DNA of 64,000 bases from Psychrobacter sp. P11F6 (GCF_001435295.1 NZ_CM003594.1:2108001-2172000); one strand, 5' to 3'. Shown: positions 9,289-18,636, counted from the stretch's first letter. Notes: a model not told the origin generated them from the letters alone. Made by a program: numbers and translations.

Positions 9289-9659
9289 GACTGACTTTTA
9301 ATAGAAAAACTGTAGGCTTATTCTTATTGATCTATAGCAGATATTTTAAAACTTATACTTTAAGACTCTTCAACTCCCCCTATCAATTGGAATGATACCT
9401 ATTTCTTAAAAAATCATTACCTTAATAATTATGGTTTAGACCTCCTAGCGATGAGTGATTTTAAGATTGAGTATGTTCAAGATACATTTAGCACTCTGAC
9501 CTTATCTACTAGATAAGAAAAACCTCGCTAGGTTACCCAAGCAAGGCGGGAGAGAAAGGTTGTTATGATATTTATGTTTATTATTATCTTATTTGTATTT
9601 AATAATAGCGGGATTGATTATATTGAAAGCCAACTATGCTAAATAGCTCCTAGTTTTCA
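9289..9659. other. Gap, terminator only
   Basis: Between the esterase and exbD (convergent ends) I see only the minus-strand terminator at 9517-9546. There is no gene-like reading frame. Confidence 0.5.
9517..9546 (-). terminator. Rho-independent terminator (minus strand)
   Basis: On the minus strand CCTTGCT pairs with AGCGAGG (one G-U) around TGGGTAACCT and is followed by TTTTTC. It lies downstream of exbD and would end the tonB-exbB-exbD unit. Confidence 0.65.
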
Positions 9660-10064
9660 TTACGATTCATTTACAAAGGCTATTTTGCTCAGCCCTGCTT
9701 GACTGGCTACCGCCAGTACCTGCGCCACCGTCTCATATCTACTTTCTTTATCTGCTCTTAATAGCACGGAAGGGTCTTTACCAGCTCCACTTTGCTGTTG
9801 TAGACGCACCCCTAGTTCTTCCATACTAATAGGATCGCTATCCCAAAAAATACCAGCATCTTTATCTATACTAATTTGGATTGCTTCAGGTGGCTGCTCA
9901 TTGATTAGCGCACTGGTTTTGGGTAAATCAAGCGGTACTGTTGGATTCAAAACAGTCGCTGTCAATAAAAAGATAATCATCAATACCAACATGATATCAA
10001 TCAGTGGAATGAGGTTCATCTCATTCATACTTTGGACGTCATCATTACCTAACTGAAATGCCAT
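9660..10064 (-). CDS. exbD: Biopolymer transport protein ExbD
   Basis: The 134-residue protein has a short cytoplasmic N-terminus, one transmembrane helix (about residues 18-40) and a periplasmic domain. Asp23 in the NLIPLIDIMLVLMIIF helix corresponds to the proton-conducting aspartate of ExbD. It acts with ExbB as the inner-membrane proton motor that energises TonB for uptake through outer-membrane receptors such as the FepA-like protein at 15504-17840. It is the last gene of tonB-exbB-exbD. About 215 bases, including a dispersed repeat, separate it from exbB, an unusually loose spacing. Confidence 0.93.
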   Translation of the reverse strand: MAFQLGNDDVQSMNEMNLIPLIDIMLVLMIIFLLTATVLNPTVPLDLPKTSALINEQPPEAIQISIDKDAGIFWDSDPISMEELGVRLQQQSGAGKDPSVLLRADKESRYETVAQVLAVASQAGLSKIAFVNES

Positions 10065-10153
10065 AATATTCTCTATCGTGTGTCAGTCTTATACAAAATC
10101 ATAAACTTTTGCTTTAAAAAAACCATCCAGCGCTGGCATTTACAACAACTTTA

Positions 10154-10261
10154 TATAGTCAAGGAATTTTAGAATCGCTACAAGGCGACCGACCGCAGAT
10201 AGTACATTGAGTACATTTAGGGCGGGTAACACCGTAGCGGTTTAAAAGTGCTCTGACTATA
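10154..10261. repeat. 108-bp dispersed palindromic repeat (TATAGTC...GACTATA)
   Basis: The stretch starts TATAGTC and ends GACTATA. It contains CTACAAGGCGACC, a GATAGTACATTGAGTACAT core and GGGCGGGTAACACCGTAGCG. It aligns with similar-length copies at 24898-25005 and 59493-59599. It sits between exbB and exbD. Confidence 0.75.
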
Positions 10262-10278
10262 AATAAAATCTAGCAATG

Positions 10279-10968
10279 CTACTGTTGGTAAGCCTCTTGT
10301 GTATCAGTATGAATACTACTATTGCTATGAGCACTCTTACTAAAAGTGACATTAGTGGTTATGCCTTGCTTTTCAGCTACATTATGAGGCTCCATTGAAG
10401 GGTGCATTGCTGCTAAATCAACAGACTGCGCCAATAAATCATGGGCTCTATCATTGGCATGGTACATTACCCGTCGATTGATACGTACGGCAAGGTTATA
10501 AAACACCACTGCTGGAATTGCGACGGCAATACCGAGACCTGTCATAATGAGCGCCTCGCCAACTGGTCCTGCCACTTGTCCAAGTCCTGCTTGCCCACTG
10601 GTACCGATATTATGTAACGCGTGAAAAATACCCCACACTGTACCAAATAACCCAATAAATGGCGCGATCGCTGCAGTGGTACCTAAAATAGGTAGGCCGC
10701 GTTCGCTAGCAAAACGGTAACGCCCGATATGCTTTAATAATGCTTGCTCAATGACTAATCGATGCATAGCAGCATCAGAGTTAATCACAGCTGAACGCTT
10801 CATCTCAACCTGCTGACTCAAATCATCAGCAACACAGGCGGCCAATTTTCGGCTTTGTAATATACGAATAATACCAGTTACCCAAGAGAGCACCGATAAG
10901 ACCAATAGCAAGAAAAACAAGCTTTTGGTCACCAAATCGCTGTATTGCCAGTAGCTTGTAAAATCCAT
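10279..10968 (-). CDS. exbB: Biopolymer transport protein ExbB (MotA/TolQ/ExbB family)
   Basis: The 229-residue protein has three membrane helices: around residues 12-35, and the paired helices in the conserved core from about 95 to 165. Its core reads LPILGTTAAIAPFIGLFGTVWG, followed by GPVGEALIMTGLGIAVAIPAVVFYN, both diagnostic of ExbB/TolQ. It forms the pentameric channel of the TonB energising complex with ExbD. The C-terminal tail (about 50 residues, Ser/Thr/His-rich) is not conserved. It lies between tonB and exbD on the minus strand and is probably co-transcribed with tonB under the Fur-box at 12097-12115. Confidence 0.92.
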   Translation of the reverse strand: MDFTSYWQYSDLVTKSLFFLLLVLSVLSWVTGIIRILQSRKLAACVADDLSQQVEMKRSAVINSDAAMHRLVIEQALLKHIGRYRFASERGLPILGTTAAIAPFIGLFGTVWGIFHALHNIGTSGQAGLGQVAGPVGEALIMTGLGIAVAIPAVVFYNLAVRINRRVMYHANDRAHDLLAQSVDLAAMHPSMEPHNVAEKQGITTNVTFSKSAHSNSSIHTDTQEAYQQ

Positions 10969-11091
10969 ATCAGACTCCTTAATATGTTATGCAATCATAT
11001 GAGTTTGTTGCGAGTACCGCATATCCACTTATCATGAAAAATCATCAGTAATGATTCTCTAAAAATAATAGGCTCGTTAAATAACTAAATT

Positions 11092-12048
11092 TTATGGTGC
11101 TGCATAACTGATAGGTAAAGTTACATTACCCACCACTGGTACGCCATTTTTCGTAAAGGGTTTAAATTTACCAGAAAGTACTTGTTGTTGAGCATCCCTA
11201 TCGAGTGCGGCGTTGCCAGAAGATTGCGCTAAGCTCACATTATCTATGCTGCCTTGCTTATTAACTTGTAGTACCAAGACAACTCTAAAGGTTTCCCCTG
11301 ATCTAGCACCTCGTCTGGCACGAGCAGGAAAACTAAAACTCGGTGCTGATGCCCAGTTAGCGTTGGTCGCAGTGAAATTGACTGGTGTATTACTTGCAGC
11401 AGCAGCTTGTTGATTAGCTTTCTCACGAGTCGCGGCTTCAGCTTTTGCACGGGCGGCTTGTGCAGCTTTGGCATCGGATACGGCTTGCGCTTCACGATCT
11501 GCCTTTGCTTTGGTATCCGCTGCAGCCTGAGCCTCGCGCATAGCTTTAGCATGCGTTTGTTGATTAGCCTTTTCAGTCTGTGCTGCCAATATTTTACGTT
11601 CGTTATCGGCTGCTAAAGCGCTTGCTTGAGCTGCTGCGTCTGATTCTTGTGATTTTATTGGTTGTTTGATGACAGGCTTGCTCTCTACTATTTTTGTTGT
11701 CGTAGTATCTGGCTTAGTATCAACCTGAGGCTTTGGTTTCTCCTTCCTCACAACTGGTTGCACTGCTTTTTTTGGCTCTGGTTTTGCCTCAGGTACGCTA
11801 ACAGATTGTGGTTTAGGCGCTTTAATAGGTTCGACTTCTGCGACTGCCATCACTGGCTCTGCAATTGTCGTAACTTCTGACACAAACTGTATTTCTATAG
11901 GCGGTGTTATTTCAAGTGGCTTAATAGTAATCACAGGGGTTTTGACCATCACCAATACGATTGCTGTCAGCAAATGTAATGCGACAACACAACCCATAAC
12001 TGTGGATGTTAATTTAACTGATGGCATATTGAAACTTGTTGAACCCAT
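11092..12048 (-). CDS. tonB: TonB energy transducer
   Basis: The 318-residue protein has one N-terminal membrane anchor (about residues 15-35). A proline/lysine-rich periplasmic spacer (EPIKAPKPQ, PEPKKAVQPVV, KEKPKPQVD) follows, then an Ala/Lys/Gln-rich stretch from about 130 to 215. A C-terminal TonB domain (about 225-318) carries FPARARRGARSGETFRVVL and the closing GNVTLPISYAAP. It links the ExbB-ExbD motor to outer-membrane receptors. It is first in the tonB-exbB-exbD order, with a Fur-box-like site about 50 bases upstream, so iron limitation should induce it. Confidence 0.93.
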   Translation of the reverse strand: MGSTSFNMPSVKLTSTVMGCVVALHLLTAIVLVMVKTPVITIKPLEITPPIEIQFVSEVTTIAEPVMAVAEVEPIKAPKPQSVSVPEAKPEPKKAVQPVVRKEKPKPQVDTKPDTTTTKIVESKPVIKQPIKSQESDAAAQASALAADNERKILAAQTEKANQQTHAKAMREAQAAADTKAKADREAQAVSDAKAAQAARAKAEAATREKANQQAAAASNTPVNFTATNANWASAPSFSFPARARRGARSGETFRVVLVLQVNKQGSIDNVSLAQSSGNAALDRDAQQQVLSGKFKPFTKNGVPVVGNVTLPISYAAP

Positions 12049-12096
12049 AACAGCCTAATAATTTTATTAAACAAAATGTAATAGCAATGTTAATGC

Positions 12097-12115
12097 AAAT
12101 GATAACTATTATCAA
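12097..12115. promoter_or_regulatory. Fur-box-like operator upstream of tonB
   Basis: AAATGATAACTATTATCAA is an imperfect palindrome of the Fur type. It lies about 50 bases before the tonB start, where it would overlap the promoter. Confidence 0.65.
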
Positions 12116-12270
12116 TAAATTTAATAACTATCTTTTAAATATTTATTCCCGCTTACAAAGCACCCTCTCTCATCTTCATGTACTCAAGAAGAATTCTTCC
12201 TACCACTAAGTCACTACTGAAAATTCTCGCTAGAGCTAAATACCTCAGCCTATGAAGCTATAAAATCAAA

Positions 12271-12301
12271 AATGATAATAATTCTCATTATCATTGATAA
12301 A
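12271..12301. promoter_or_regulatory. Extended Fur-box-like operator
   Basis: Overlapping opposed hexamers (AATGATAATAATTCTCATTATC followed by ATTGATAA) make a roughly 30-bp Fur-like array. It lies about 220 bases upstream of the siderophore-binding protein gene and may also influence tonB, which is divergent. Confidence 0.65.
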
Positions 12302-12520
12302 TACTGTTAACTACTTTATGATAATCGCTGTTTACTCTTTTGAACTTTAAAAAAGTTCAAGTAAGCATTAATCCTGAAGTAGTCAATAGCCTTAAAGACA
12401 AATTAAATGGCGAAGAGCGCCGTTATGAATACTGCTATGCAGCCTCTTTACTAACCATCCCATATTTTGCAGTCATTTGATTAATCAACTTTCTATAACT
12501 TGTAATATAATGAGTTACCT
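12302..12520. other. Leader region of the siderophore ABC operon
   Basis: This holds no complete gene. A 40-odd codon open stretch ending at a TGA near 12480 (reading ...NGEERRYEYCYAASLL...) lacks a convincing start and ribosome-binding site. I read it as a possible fragment of an unknown gene or as chance. Confidence 0.35.
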
Positions 12521-13564
12521 ATGTTTACTAATTTACTCTCTATACCAGTGCCCGTATTCAAACGTCCTTTATTAACAACTATGATGGCAACATTAATAGC
12601 TACCGCCAGCTTGACAGGCTGTACCTCACCCGACTCTAGCGATTCTGAAACTGCAACGATTACAACAGAGAATGAAACGGCAGATACCGTATCGAATGCT
12701 ACGAATAATGGCGAATCTACCACTAGTATAAAAATTGATACTGCAAAAGGTGAGATAAGCTTACCAGTTAATCCGTCACCCATTGCAGTATATGACATGA
12801 CGTTAATGCAAGATTTAGCGGCTCTTGAAGTACCTATTCAAGGTATGCCAAGCAATATGTTGTTAGACAATCTGCAAGCAAAAAATCAACCGGAGCCAAA
12901 AGAAGTAGGTACATTGTTTGAACCGGATCTTGAAGCCTTGAATGCACTACAACCACAGGCAATATTGATTGGGAGTCGCACTGCTAAAAAATATGATGAA
13001 TTAGCAAGTATTGCTCCTACTCTTGATATGAGTGTCGATACTGCCGATATTTATGAATCGAGCAAACGTCGCTTGTCTGACTTAGGCGCTTTATTCGGTA
13101 AAAGCGAGCAAGCGGCAAAACTACAAGGTGACATCGATGGTCTGTTAGCAGAAACCAAAGCTGCCACCAAAGATAAAGGTAAAGGCTTAGTGGTCATGGT
13201 CAATGGCAATAAAATGTCCGTATATGGTACTGAGTCACGCTATGGTTTTATTCATACCGTACTTAATATCCCAATAGCAGATAATCAAATTAAAGATGGT
13301 AATCACGGTCAGCCAATCTCGTTTGAATACATACAAAAAACCAATCCAGACTGGTTATTCGTCGTCGATCGCAGTGCCGCCATTGGTGAAGATGGTGCTG
13401 GTGCCAAAGCCGTATTGGACAATCCATTGGTCGCGCAAACCAACGCATGGAGTAACAATCAAGTGGTCTATCTTAGCCCAGACTCATACCTTGCCTTTGG
13501 CGGTTATTATCAATGGATGCAGGATTTGACGACCATTAAAGAGGCTTTTGCTAACGCTAAATAA
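12521..13564 (+). CDS. Siderophore ABC transporter, periplasmic binding lipoprotein (FatB/CeuE/VctP-like)
   Basis: The 347-residue protein has a lipoprotein signal (lipidation Cys34 in LTGC). An acidic Ser/Thr-rich linker follows, then a TroA/FecB-like two-lobed binding domain beginning near residue 70. Family landmarks are IAVYDMTLMQDLAALEV, EVGTLFEPDLEALNALQPQ and the C-terminal 'NNQVVYLSPDSYLAFGGYY', all similar to the YclQ/FatB group. That group binds ferric catecholate siderophores. It heads a + strand unit with the broken permease and intact ATPase. A Fur-like array lies upstream. Confidence 0.88.
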   Translation: MFTNLLSIPVPVFKRPLLTTMMATLIATASLTGCTSPDSSDSETATITTENETADTVSNATNNGESTTSIKIDTAKGEISLPVNPSPIAVYDMTLMQDLAALEVPIQGMPSNMLLDNLQAKNQPEPKEVGTLFEPDLEALNALQPQAILIGSRTAKKYDELASIAPTLDMSVDTADIYESSKRRLSDLGALFGKSEQAAKLQGDIDGLLAETKAATKDKGKGLVVMVNGNKMSVYGTESRYGFIHTVLNIPIADNQIKDGNHGQPISFEYIQKTNPDWLFVVDRSAAIGEDGAGAKAVLDNPLVAQTNAWSNNQVVYLSPDSYLAFGGYYQWMQDLTTIKEAFANAK

Positions 13565-13812
13565 ATGATGCGTTAAATAAGTAATATGCTAAACAAGCAA
13601 CATGTTAAATAAGCGTCATTCGTTTTTAGGCAACTGTCATCACTGTCAGTTGCCAACCCTCACTTTAAGCCAGTAGCTGATATGCCATTATTTTCCTCTC
13701 GTGCGCAGACCAGCGTCAAAGCCCGCCCTACTTTACCAGCCGCATCAACGAGTTGGCAAAAAAGCGCAAGCCGTGGTCTAAGTTCTAAAAATCGCCGTGC
13801 TTCTATACCGCC

Positions 13813-14376
13813 GTGGGTCATCAACACGGGCAGCCTCATTATTATGGGGTCTTGTTTCGTAGCTTATCAGCCCTGATTGCCAGATTGATCAATCCTGATG
13901 ATTTCGTCGTCGTGCAATCTGCCAGTTACGCACAATTCAATACAGTCAATCCTCAGCTGCTTGGTATCAGCATTGTTATCTGTGCCATTAGCGCACTGTT
14001 TATCTGGCGCTGGCGTTATCAATGTGACGTATTGATGCTTGGCAAATCACAAGCCATTAACCTCGGTATCAACTATCAACGCTTGGCATTTGGGCTATTA
14101 ACGGTCATTGCGGTATTGGTCGCCACGGCAACCTCATTGGTCGGTCCAGTGACCTTCTTTGGGCTGTTGGTTTGTGCGCTAACCAATCGTATCGCTCGGC
14201 ATATGTATCACAGCGAGCGTCTGATATTGGTCTGTTTGGTGGCGATGATTTGCTTGGTACTCGGTCAGACGATATTTGAGCAACTATTGGGCATGGCGGG
14301 TGTGCTATCGGTCGTCATTGAATTGGCTGGTGGCTTGGTATTCTTAATATTAATTTTTATGACTCAGCGTCGTTAA
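13813..14376 (+). pseudogene. Siderophore ABC permease (FatC/YclO-like), N-terminally truncated
   Basis: From GVLFRSLSALIARLINPDDF onward the frame matches the C-terminal ~180 residues of FecCD-type permeases such as YclO. It includes MLGKSQAINLGINYQRL, LVGPVTFFGLLVCALTNRIARH and a final ELAGGLVFLILI. These proteins normally have about 315 residues with nine or ten membrane spans, so the first ~140 residues are missing. Systems of this type usually need two permeases. The first gene is entirely absent: only 250 bases separate the binding-protein stop from this fragment. The importer therefore probably cannot work from this locus alone. Confidence 0.8.
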
Positions 14377-14476
14377 TATCGTGCTTATTTAATCATCACT
14401 GACCTAGTAGCCAATCATCTAAAAACCATTGATATAGTAATGAAAAATCAGATCCTTTGTAAAAATAAGAACCACT

Positions 14477-15247
14477 ATGATTAAACTCAATAACATCTCG
14501 CACCATATTGGCAAACAGCAAATTCTTCATAACATTACGTTGTCGTTACCAAGCGCACAAGTGATTGCCCTGATTGGTCCCAATGGCGCAGGTAAATCTA
14601 CTTTATTTTCGGTCATGGCACGCTTGCAACCGCTACAGTCGGGACAGGTCAGTTTCGCTGTAGATAATGAGGAACGTGATATTGTTAGTTGTCATGCGCG
14701 AACCTTGTCCAAAACTGTGGCGATGCTTGGACAAGACAACCAAGTACAAGGACGACTTCGCGTGCATGAGCTGCTGATGTTTGGGCGTTATCCTTATCAT
14801 CAAGGGCAACCGACGGCTGATGATCAGCAAAAAGTGCAAGAAATTATCGAACGTTTTGAGCTTGCGCCGTTAGCCGAGCGTTTTTTATCGACACTATCAG
14901 GTGGTCAGCGTCAGCGAGTATTGATTGCGATGATTGTTTGCCAAGATACGCCTTACTTATTGCTCGATGAGCCGCTCAATAATTTAGATATGTATCATGC
15001 TGGTCGCCTGATGCGTGAGCTGCGCGAATTGAGTCATAGCCAGCAAAAAACCGTGGTCATTGTGCTGCACGATATCAATCAAGCTGCGCAGTTCGCCGAT
15101 ACCGTGGTCACTATGAAAGAGGGTCAGGTAATGGCTGTCGGTCAACCTGCAGAGGTCATCACCCAAACAACCATGAAGGATCTGTATAACGTCGATGTTA
15201 CCGTACTCAATCATCAAGGTCGCCCAGTGATTGTCGATAGCTTATAA
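14477..15247 (+). CDS. Siderophore ABC transporter ATPase (FatE/YclP/CeuD-like)
   Basis: The 256-residue ATPase carries Walker A GPNGAGKST (from residue 34), the LSGGQRQRVLIAM signature, Walker B LLLDEPLNNLD and the H-loop histidine in VIVLHDINQAA. This arrangement matches FecE/FepC-type iron-siderophore importers. It is complete, in contrast to its permease partner just upstream. The gene follows the permease fragment by 100 bases, and GTAAAAATAAGAACC precedes the start. Convergent with fepA, from which a bidirectional terminator separates it. It may serve a permease encoded elsewhere, or be on the way to loss. Confidence 0.9.
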   Translation: MIKLNNISHHIGKQQILHNITLSLPSAQVIALIGPNGAGKSTLFSVMARLQPLQSGQVSFAVDNEERDIVSCHARTLSKTVAMLGQDNQVQGRLRVHELLMFGRYPYHQGQPTADDQQKVQEIIERFELAPLAERFLSTLSGGQRQRVLIAMIVCQDTPYLLLDEPLNNLDMYHAGRLMRELRELSHSQQKTVVIVLHDINQAAQFADTVVTMKEGQVMAVGQPAEVITQTTMKDLYNVDVTVLNHQGRPVIVDSL

Positions 15248-15441
15248 CCTGCTGTCTAATAAATTAAAAAGATGAATCCATATAAGAAATGCTGTTCATA
15301 AAATATAGGTAATATTTTAATAGAAATGACTGTTAACTATTTTTTCAACCAAATTCAATTAAGAACTACAAGATGATGGCTATGTGTTATCTGTTTTAAT
15401 GATTGTTTGTAAGATCATAAGTAAGATTGGTTGTACAAATC

Positions 15442-15472
15442 AAAAGGTCTGAACAATTAGTTCAGACCTTTT
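15442..15472. terminator. Bidirectional terminator
   Basis: AAAAGGTCTGAAC pairs perfectly with GTTCAGACCTTTT around AATTA, with T runs on both strands. It lies between the convergent ATPase gene and fepA. Confidence 0.9.
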
Positions 15473-15503
15473 TGCGTCCTAAAGAAAATACTATATCTAA
15501 AGA

Positions 15504-17840
15504 TTAGAAATCAAAACTAACATCAAAGACATAAGCACGGCCTGGCTCATTAAAGGTTCGAGCACCCGCATTGGTACCCGTGCCTTCGCGCTTAATTTGC
15601 TTATCAAATAGATTTTTAATCCCTGCGCCAACAGTAATACCGTCCGTCAAGTTATAGCGCGTGCTGATATTTGCCAGCGCATAAGGCTTACGGTCAAGAT
15701 TTAAGGTGGTGAGTTCATCACCAGTAGTAACCGAAATTTCAGGTGCATCAATGGTGCCATAATAGCTGACGCCTAAGTCGGCATTCCAGCGAGGGGTAAT
15801 GTCCCAGTTAACATTGGAGTTGACAGTAAATTTAGGAATTAGCGATAGCGGCTCACCCGTATCTTTACGTTCTGAACGCAGATTTCCGGTGACGTTGGTG
15901 TACCAAGAGAGCGCATCAGTCACTGGAACTTTCACAAATCCTTCAAGACCTTCAATAATGGCTTCACCTTGGTTTTCCCACTGGAAAATAGAGCGGTTCG
16001 TTGCACCATCGACTGCCACCCTGTCTACACCTGCACCAATACGGTTATCATAGGCGTTATGATAATAAGTCAATCCAGCATTCAATCCTGTACCATCATC
16101 ATAAGTAAAAGTCAGCTCTTTGTTCCAAGAAGTCTCATGCTCAAGATCAGGATTTCCCAATACTTGACAGCCTCTTTGATCTTCAGGAACCCAAGAAGGA
16201 CAGCCATTGCCTCTAGTGTAGTAAATATAGTTAGAGTCTAATAAATAGAGGTCAGGCGCCTTAAAGGCACGGCTTACACCTGTTTTTAATGACCAGTTAG
16301 GGCTAAAGTCCCAAGTAGTATTTATACTAGGCGACCAATTACTACCAGCTTCGCTGTGGTAATCAAAACGTAGCCCTGGGGTCACGTACCAATCTGGAGT
16401 AATTTGGTAGTTATCTTCTACATAAGCACCGACAAGATAGGCATCTGATTTTGGATCGCGCTTAGCAGGATCGGTTTCGACATCACCGAAGTCAAAACCA
16501 TCATCAAAGGTTAAGTCGGACACTAAAGGATTGGTCAGTTTTTCACCGCGGAATTCAGCTCCTGCAGTCAAAGTATGACGGTCAAAAAATACATCCCATT
16601 CTGATTTGGCGTTTAGTGTGTCATAGGTTGCTTTGTTCCATTGATAATCCTCTCCTTCGACAGGCGGTTTAATTTGACCTTCACCGCCACCCGCGGTACC
16701 CTCTGCCAAACGCTCATTATTAGTACGGCTAAACTCTAAGTAGCTGTTGCTACGGGTATTATCATAGTCACCGCGGTGCGTGATGGCAGCACCATAGCGT
16801 CGCATCTTATTGGTAGATTCTCCAGCTAAGGTTTCGACCAAATCATTATTGACATTTTGAAATTGTGAGTCGCCCGCCCAGCGATTATCCTGGGTACTAT
16901 AGTTGACTTCAAAACCTACCGTGTTCATCGCATCCATAGCGTATTCAAAAAGCTGGCGGACATCTATATTCTCTACGCCTTCAACCCCAGCTGCAATAGA
17001 AGCGACTGGTCCGTCACGCCCATCTACAATTTGGGCGTCTTCGGCATTGATATAAGGGTCATCGCCTTCACTCTCGTGGTAACCAAGCGTAGTACGGAAG
17101 GACAGCTTGTCGCTTAAAGAACCAGCCATATTGATATTGGTGCGCCAGTCTTTACCTTCCAAGTCACTCTCTGGGGACTCGTAGTGACCAGTGACCGAAA
17201 ATTCTTTTTTAGTAGGCGCTTTAGTGATGATGTTGACTACCCCGCCCATACTACCAGAACCATAGCGAGCCGCGGCTGGACCACGCAATACTTCGATTCG
17301 TTCAATAGCGCTCGGCGGCACCCATTGCGAGTCTCCACGGGTATCTTGCTCGCTAGCCCTACCAGGGCGAACGGCATTACGAGAAGTAACAGGACGGCCG
17401 TCGATTAAAATCAGCGTGTTATTCGGGCCCATACCACGTAGGTCAATCTGGCGCTGATTACCGCGCTGACCAGAAGTAGACGAGCCAGATAGGTTAACCC
17501 CAGGCATTTTGCGCACGATCTCTGCAATATCATTGGAAATAGAAGCTTTTTTGATAGCCTCTTCACTAATCACTGAAAGCCCAGCTGCTTGTTCAAGCTC
17601 CTCTCTTGCCGCCTTAACAACAATGGTATCTAGCTCAACAGAAGGCATTGCCTGCTGTTCATCAATTTCTTGCGCTGCTATTTGTGGTACGTTACGGCTA
17701 TCTATCTCAGCAGCGAATGCAGTTGTACTCAAAATAGAGGCGATAGCAATGCCAAGCAAAGCTTTGCCAGTCGCTAAGCGTAACGGCTTTGGTAGGTAAA
17801 GAGCATTTATAGAAGCAGAAGAAATTGGTAATGTTGGCAT
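15504..17840 (-). CDS. fepA: TonB-dependent catecholate siderophore receptor, FepA/PfeA-like
   Basis: The 778-residue protein has a signal peptide (to about residue 43), a TonB box (LDTIVVKA), a plug domain to about residue 210 and a 22-strand barrel ending in VFDVSFDF. Plug motifs are those of enterobactin receptors: DLRGMGPNNTLILIDGRPV, SRNAVRPGR, DTRGDSQWVPP and IERIEVLRGPAAARYGSG. It imports ferric catecholate siderophores across the outer membrane using TonB-ExbBD. No stop or frameshift is visible, unlike the other receptor in the window. The Fur palindrome at 18072-18132 is the only obvious operator upstream. The exact ligand (enterobactin, its linear products or a related catecholate) is inferred. 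Confidence 0.88.
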   Translation of the reverse strand: MPTLPISSASINALYLPKPLRLATGKALLGIAIASILSTTAFAAEIDSRNVPQIAAQEIDEQQAMPSVELDTIVVKAAREELEQAAGLSVISEEAIKKASISNDIAEIVRKMPGVNLSGSSTSGQRGNQRQIDLRGMGPNNTLILIDGRPVTSRNAVRPGRASEQDTRGDSQWVPPSAIERIEVLRGPAAARYGSGSMGGVVNIITKAPTKKEFSVTGHYESPESDLEGKDWRTNINMAGSLSDKLSFRTTLGYHESEGDDPYINAEDAQIVDGRDGPVASIAAGVEGVENIDVRQLFEYAMDAMNTVGFEVNYSTQDNRWAGDSQFQNVNNDLVETLAGESTNKMRRYGAAITHRGDYDNTRSNSYLEFSRTNNERLAEGTAGGGEGQIKPPVEGEDYQWNKATYDTLNAKSEWDVFFDRHTLTAGAEFRGEKLTNPLVSDLTFDDGFDFGDVETDPAKRDPKSDAYLVGAYVEDNYQITPDWYVTPGLRFDYHSEAGSNWSPSINTTWDFSPNWSLKTGVSRAFKAPDLYLLDSNYIYYTRGNGCPSWVPEDQRGCQVLGNPDLEHETSWNKELTFTYDDGTGLNAGLTYYHNAYDNRIGAGVDRVAVDGATNRSIFQWENQGEAIIEGLEGFVKVPVTDALSWYTNVTGNLRSERKDTGEPLSLIPKFTVNSNVNWDITPRWNADLGVSYYGTIDAPEISVTTGDELTTLNLDRKPYALANISTRYNLTDGITVGAGIKNLFDKQIKREGTGTNAGARTFNEPGRAYVFDVSFDF

Positions 17841-18071
17841 AGATGAAAATCCTAGAAATATTTAGTGTTTACCAATACTTTGCAAATTTTCTGATAGAGC
17901 AGATTCGCTATAACATTATGGGTAAGCACTAGAAAAGCATGCAAAAGTGGTTATTTTTTAATGTTATAACAACAGAATAAATGAAGCATTGATATCGATA
18001 AGACCTTGAAAATAGAGCACGCAAAGAACTGATCGATGCTTATTAATAAAGAGTGCACACTTTAGCAACAT
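17841..18071. other. Long fepA leader, no gene seen
   Basis: The 230 bases between the fepA start and the Fur palindrome hold no convincing frame. If the promoter is at the palindrome, the transcript has an unusually long 5' leader. Confidence 0.4.
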
Positions 18072-18132
18072 TATAAAAATAATGCAAATACTAATGATAA
18101 TAGTTATCATTAGTATTTGCATTATTTTTATA
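18072..18132. promoter_or_regulatory. Fur box inside a 61-bp perfect palindrome
   Basis: Two 28-base arms (18072-18099 and 18105-18132) are exact reverse complements, separated by ATAGT. The centre, AATGATAATAGTTATCATT (18093-18111), matches the Fur consensus arrangement. The outer arms (AATGCAAATACT and its complement) go well beyond one Fur site. The nearest gene that could be controlled is fepA on the minus strand. Confidence 0.75.
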
Positions 18133-18316
18133 TATACTAAGGCAGTTAACCACTACACCTATTTTCATATCATGTAGCTAAAGTTTCCCAAATTGAGGTC
18201 TACGGATTTGACGGGATAGGTCACTTGTCACGCCTCTTCTATATTTCTAAAACGCGTATTTCTTAAATAAGAAGTGGGGATTTTTTTGTCTAATTTTCTA
18301 GAATTATAGTCATACT

Positions 18317-18489
18317 TAGGGCGTGTCCTCAATTCAATCGATAATTATCTAAATGGGTTAAAAATGGCTAAATCTTGCCAAACGGCGTCAAATAGCTTCT
18401 TAATATCTCGATACTAAGAAGCTATTTTCCTTGTTTGACTGCAATTTATCTCATTTTTATCGCCACTTTTAAAATGAGGACACGCCCTA
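18317..18489. mobile_element. MITE copy 1 (TAGGGCGTGTCCTCA ends)
   Basis: A 169-bp element starting GGGCGTGTCCTCA and ending with its complement TGAGGACACGCCC is flanked by TA on both sides. There is no coding content; the interior contains AATGGGTTAAAAATGGCTAAA and an internal inverted pair AATAGCTTCTTA/TAAGAAGCTATT. It is nearly the same as the copy at 36736-36909. Confidence 0.85.
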
Positions 18490-18585
18490 GTATTCGTAAG
18501 CTTACATCGCATCTACATAATTAAGAGTAATAAGCGTTCTGTTGAAATATATAACACTAAAATCAATCAGACTAAGGTGCTTAAT

Positions 18586-18636
18586 TTTTTAGGCATGAAA
18601 AGTTTTTAAGTATCAAAAGTTTTTAGGCATGAAAAA
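18586..18636. repeat. Three tandem 17-bp units
   Basis: TTTTTAGGCATGAAAAG, TTTTTAAGTATCAAAAG and TTTTTAGGCATGAAAAA lie head to tail. The last unit runs into the terminator at 18632-18654. Confidence 0.7.

Noticed and set aside
12315..12480. Open stretch ending ...YCYAASLLTIPYFAVI
   Set aside because: No ATG/GTG with a ribosome-binding site; too short for a claim. Noted only in the gap entry.
12493..12798. Minus-strand 101-codon frame
   Set aside because: It is opposite the start of the siderophore-binding protein gene, with no ribosome-binding site.
13682..13876. 64-codon frame before the permease fragment
   Set aside because: It lacks similarity to any permease start that I can recognise, and runs into the permease sequence in another frame. 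It is probably a product of the deletion junction.
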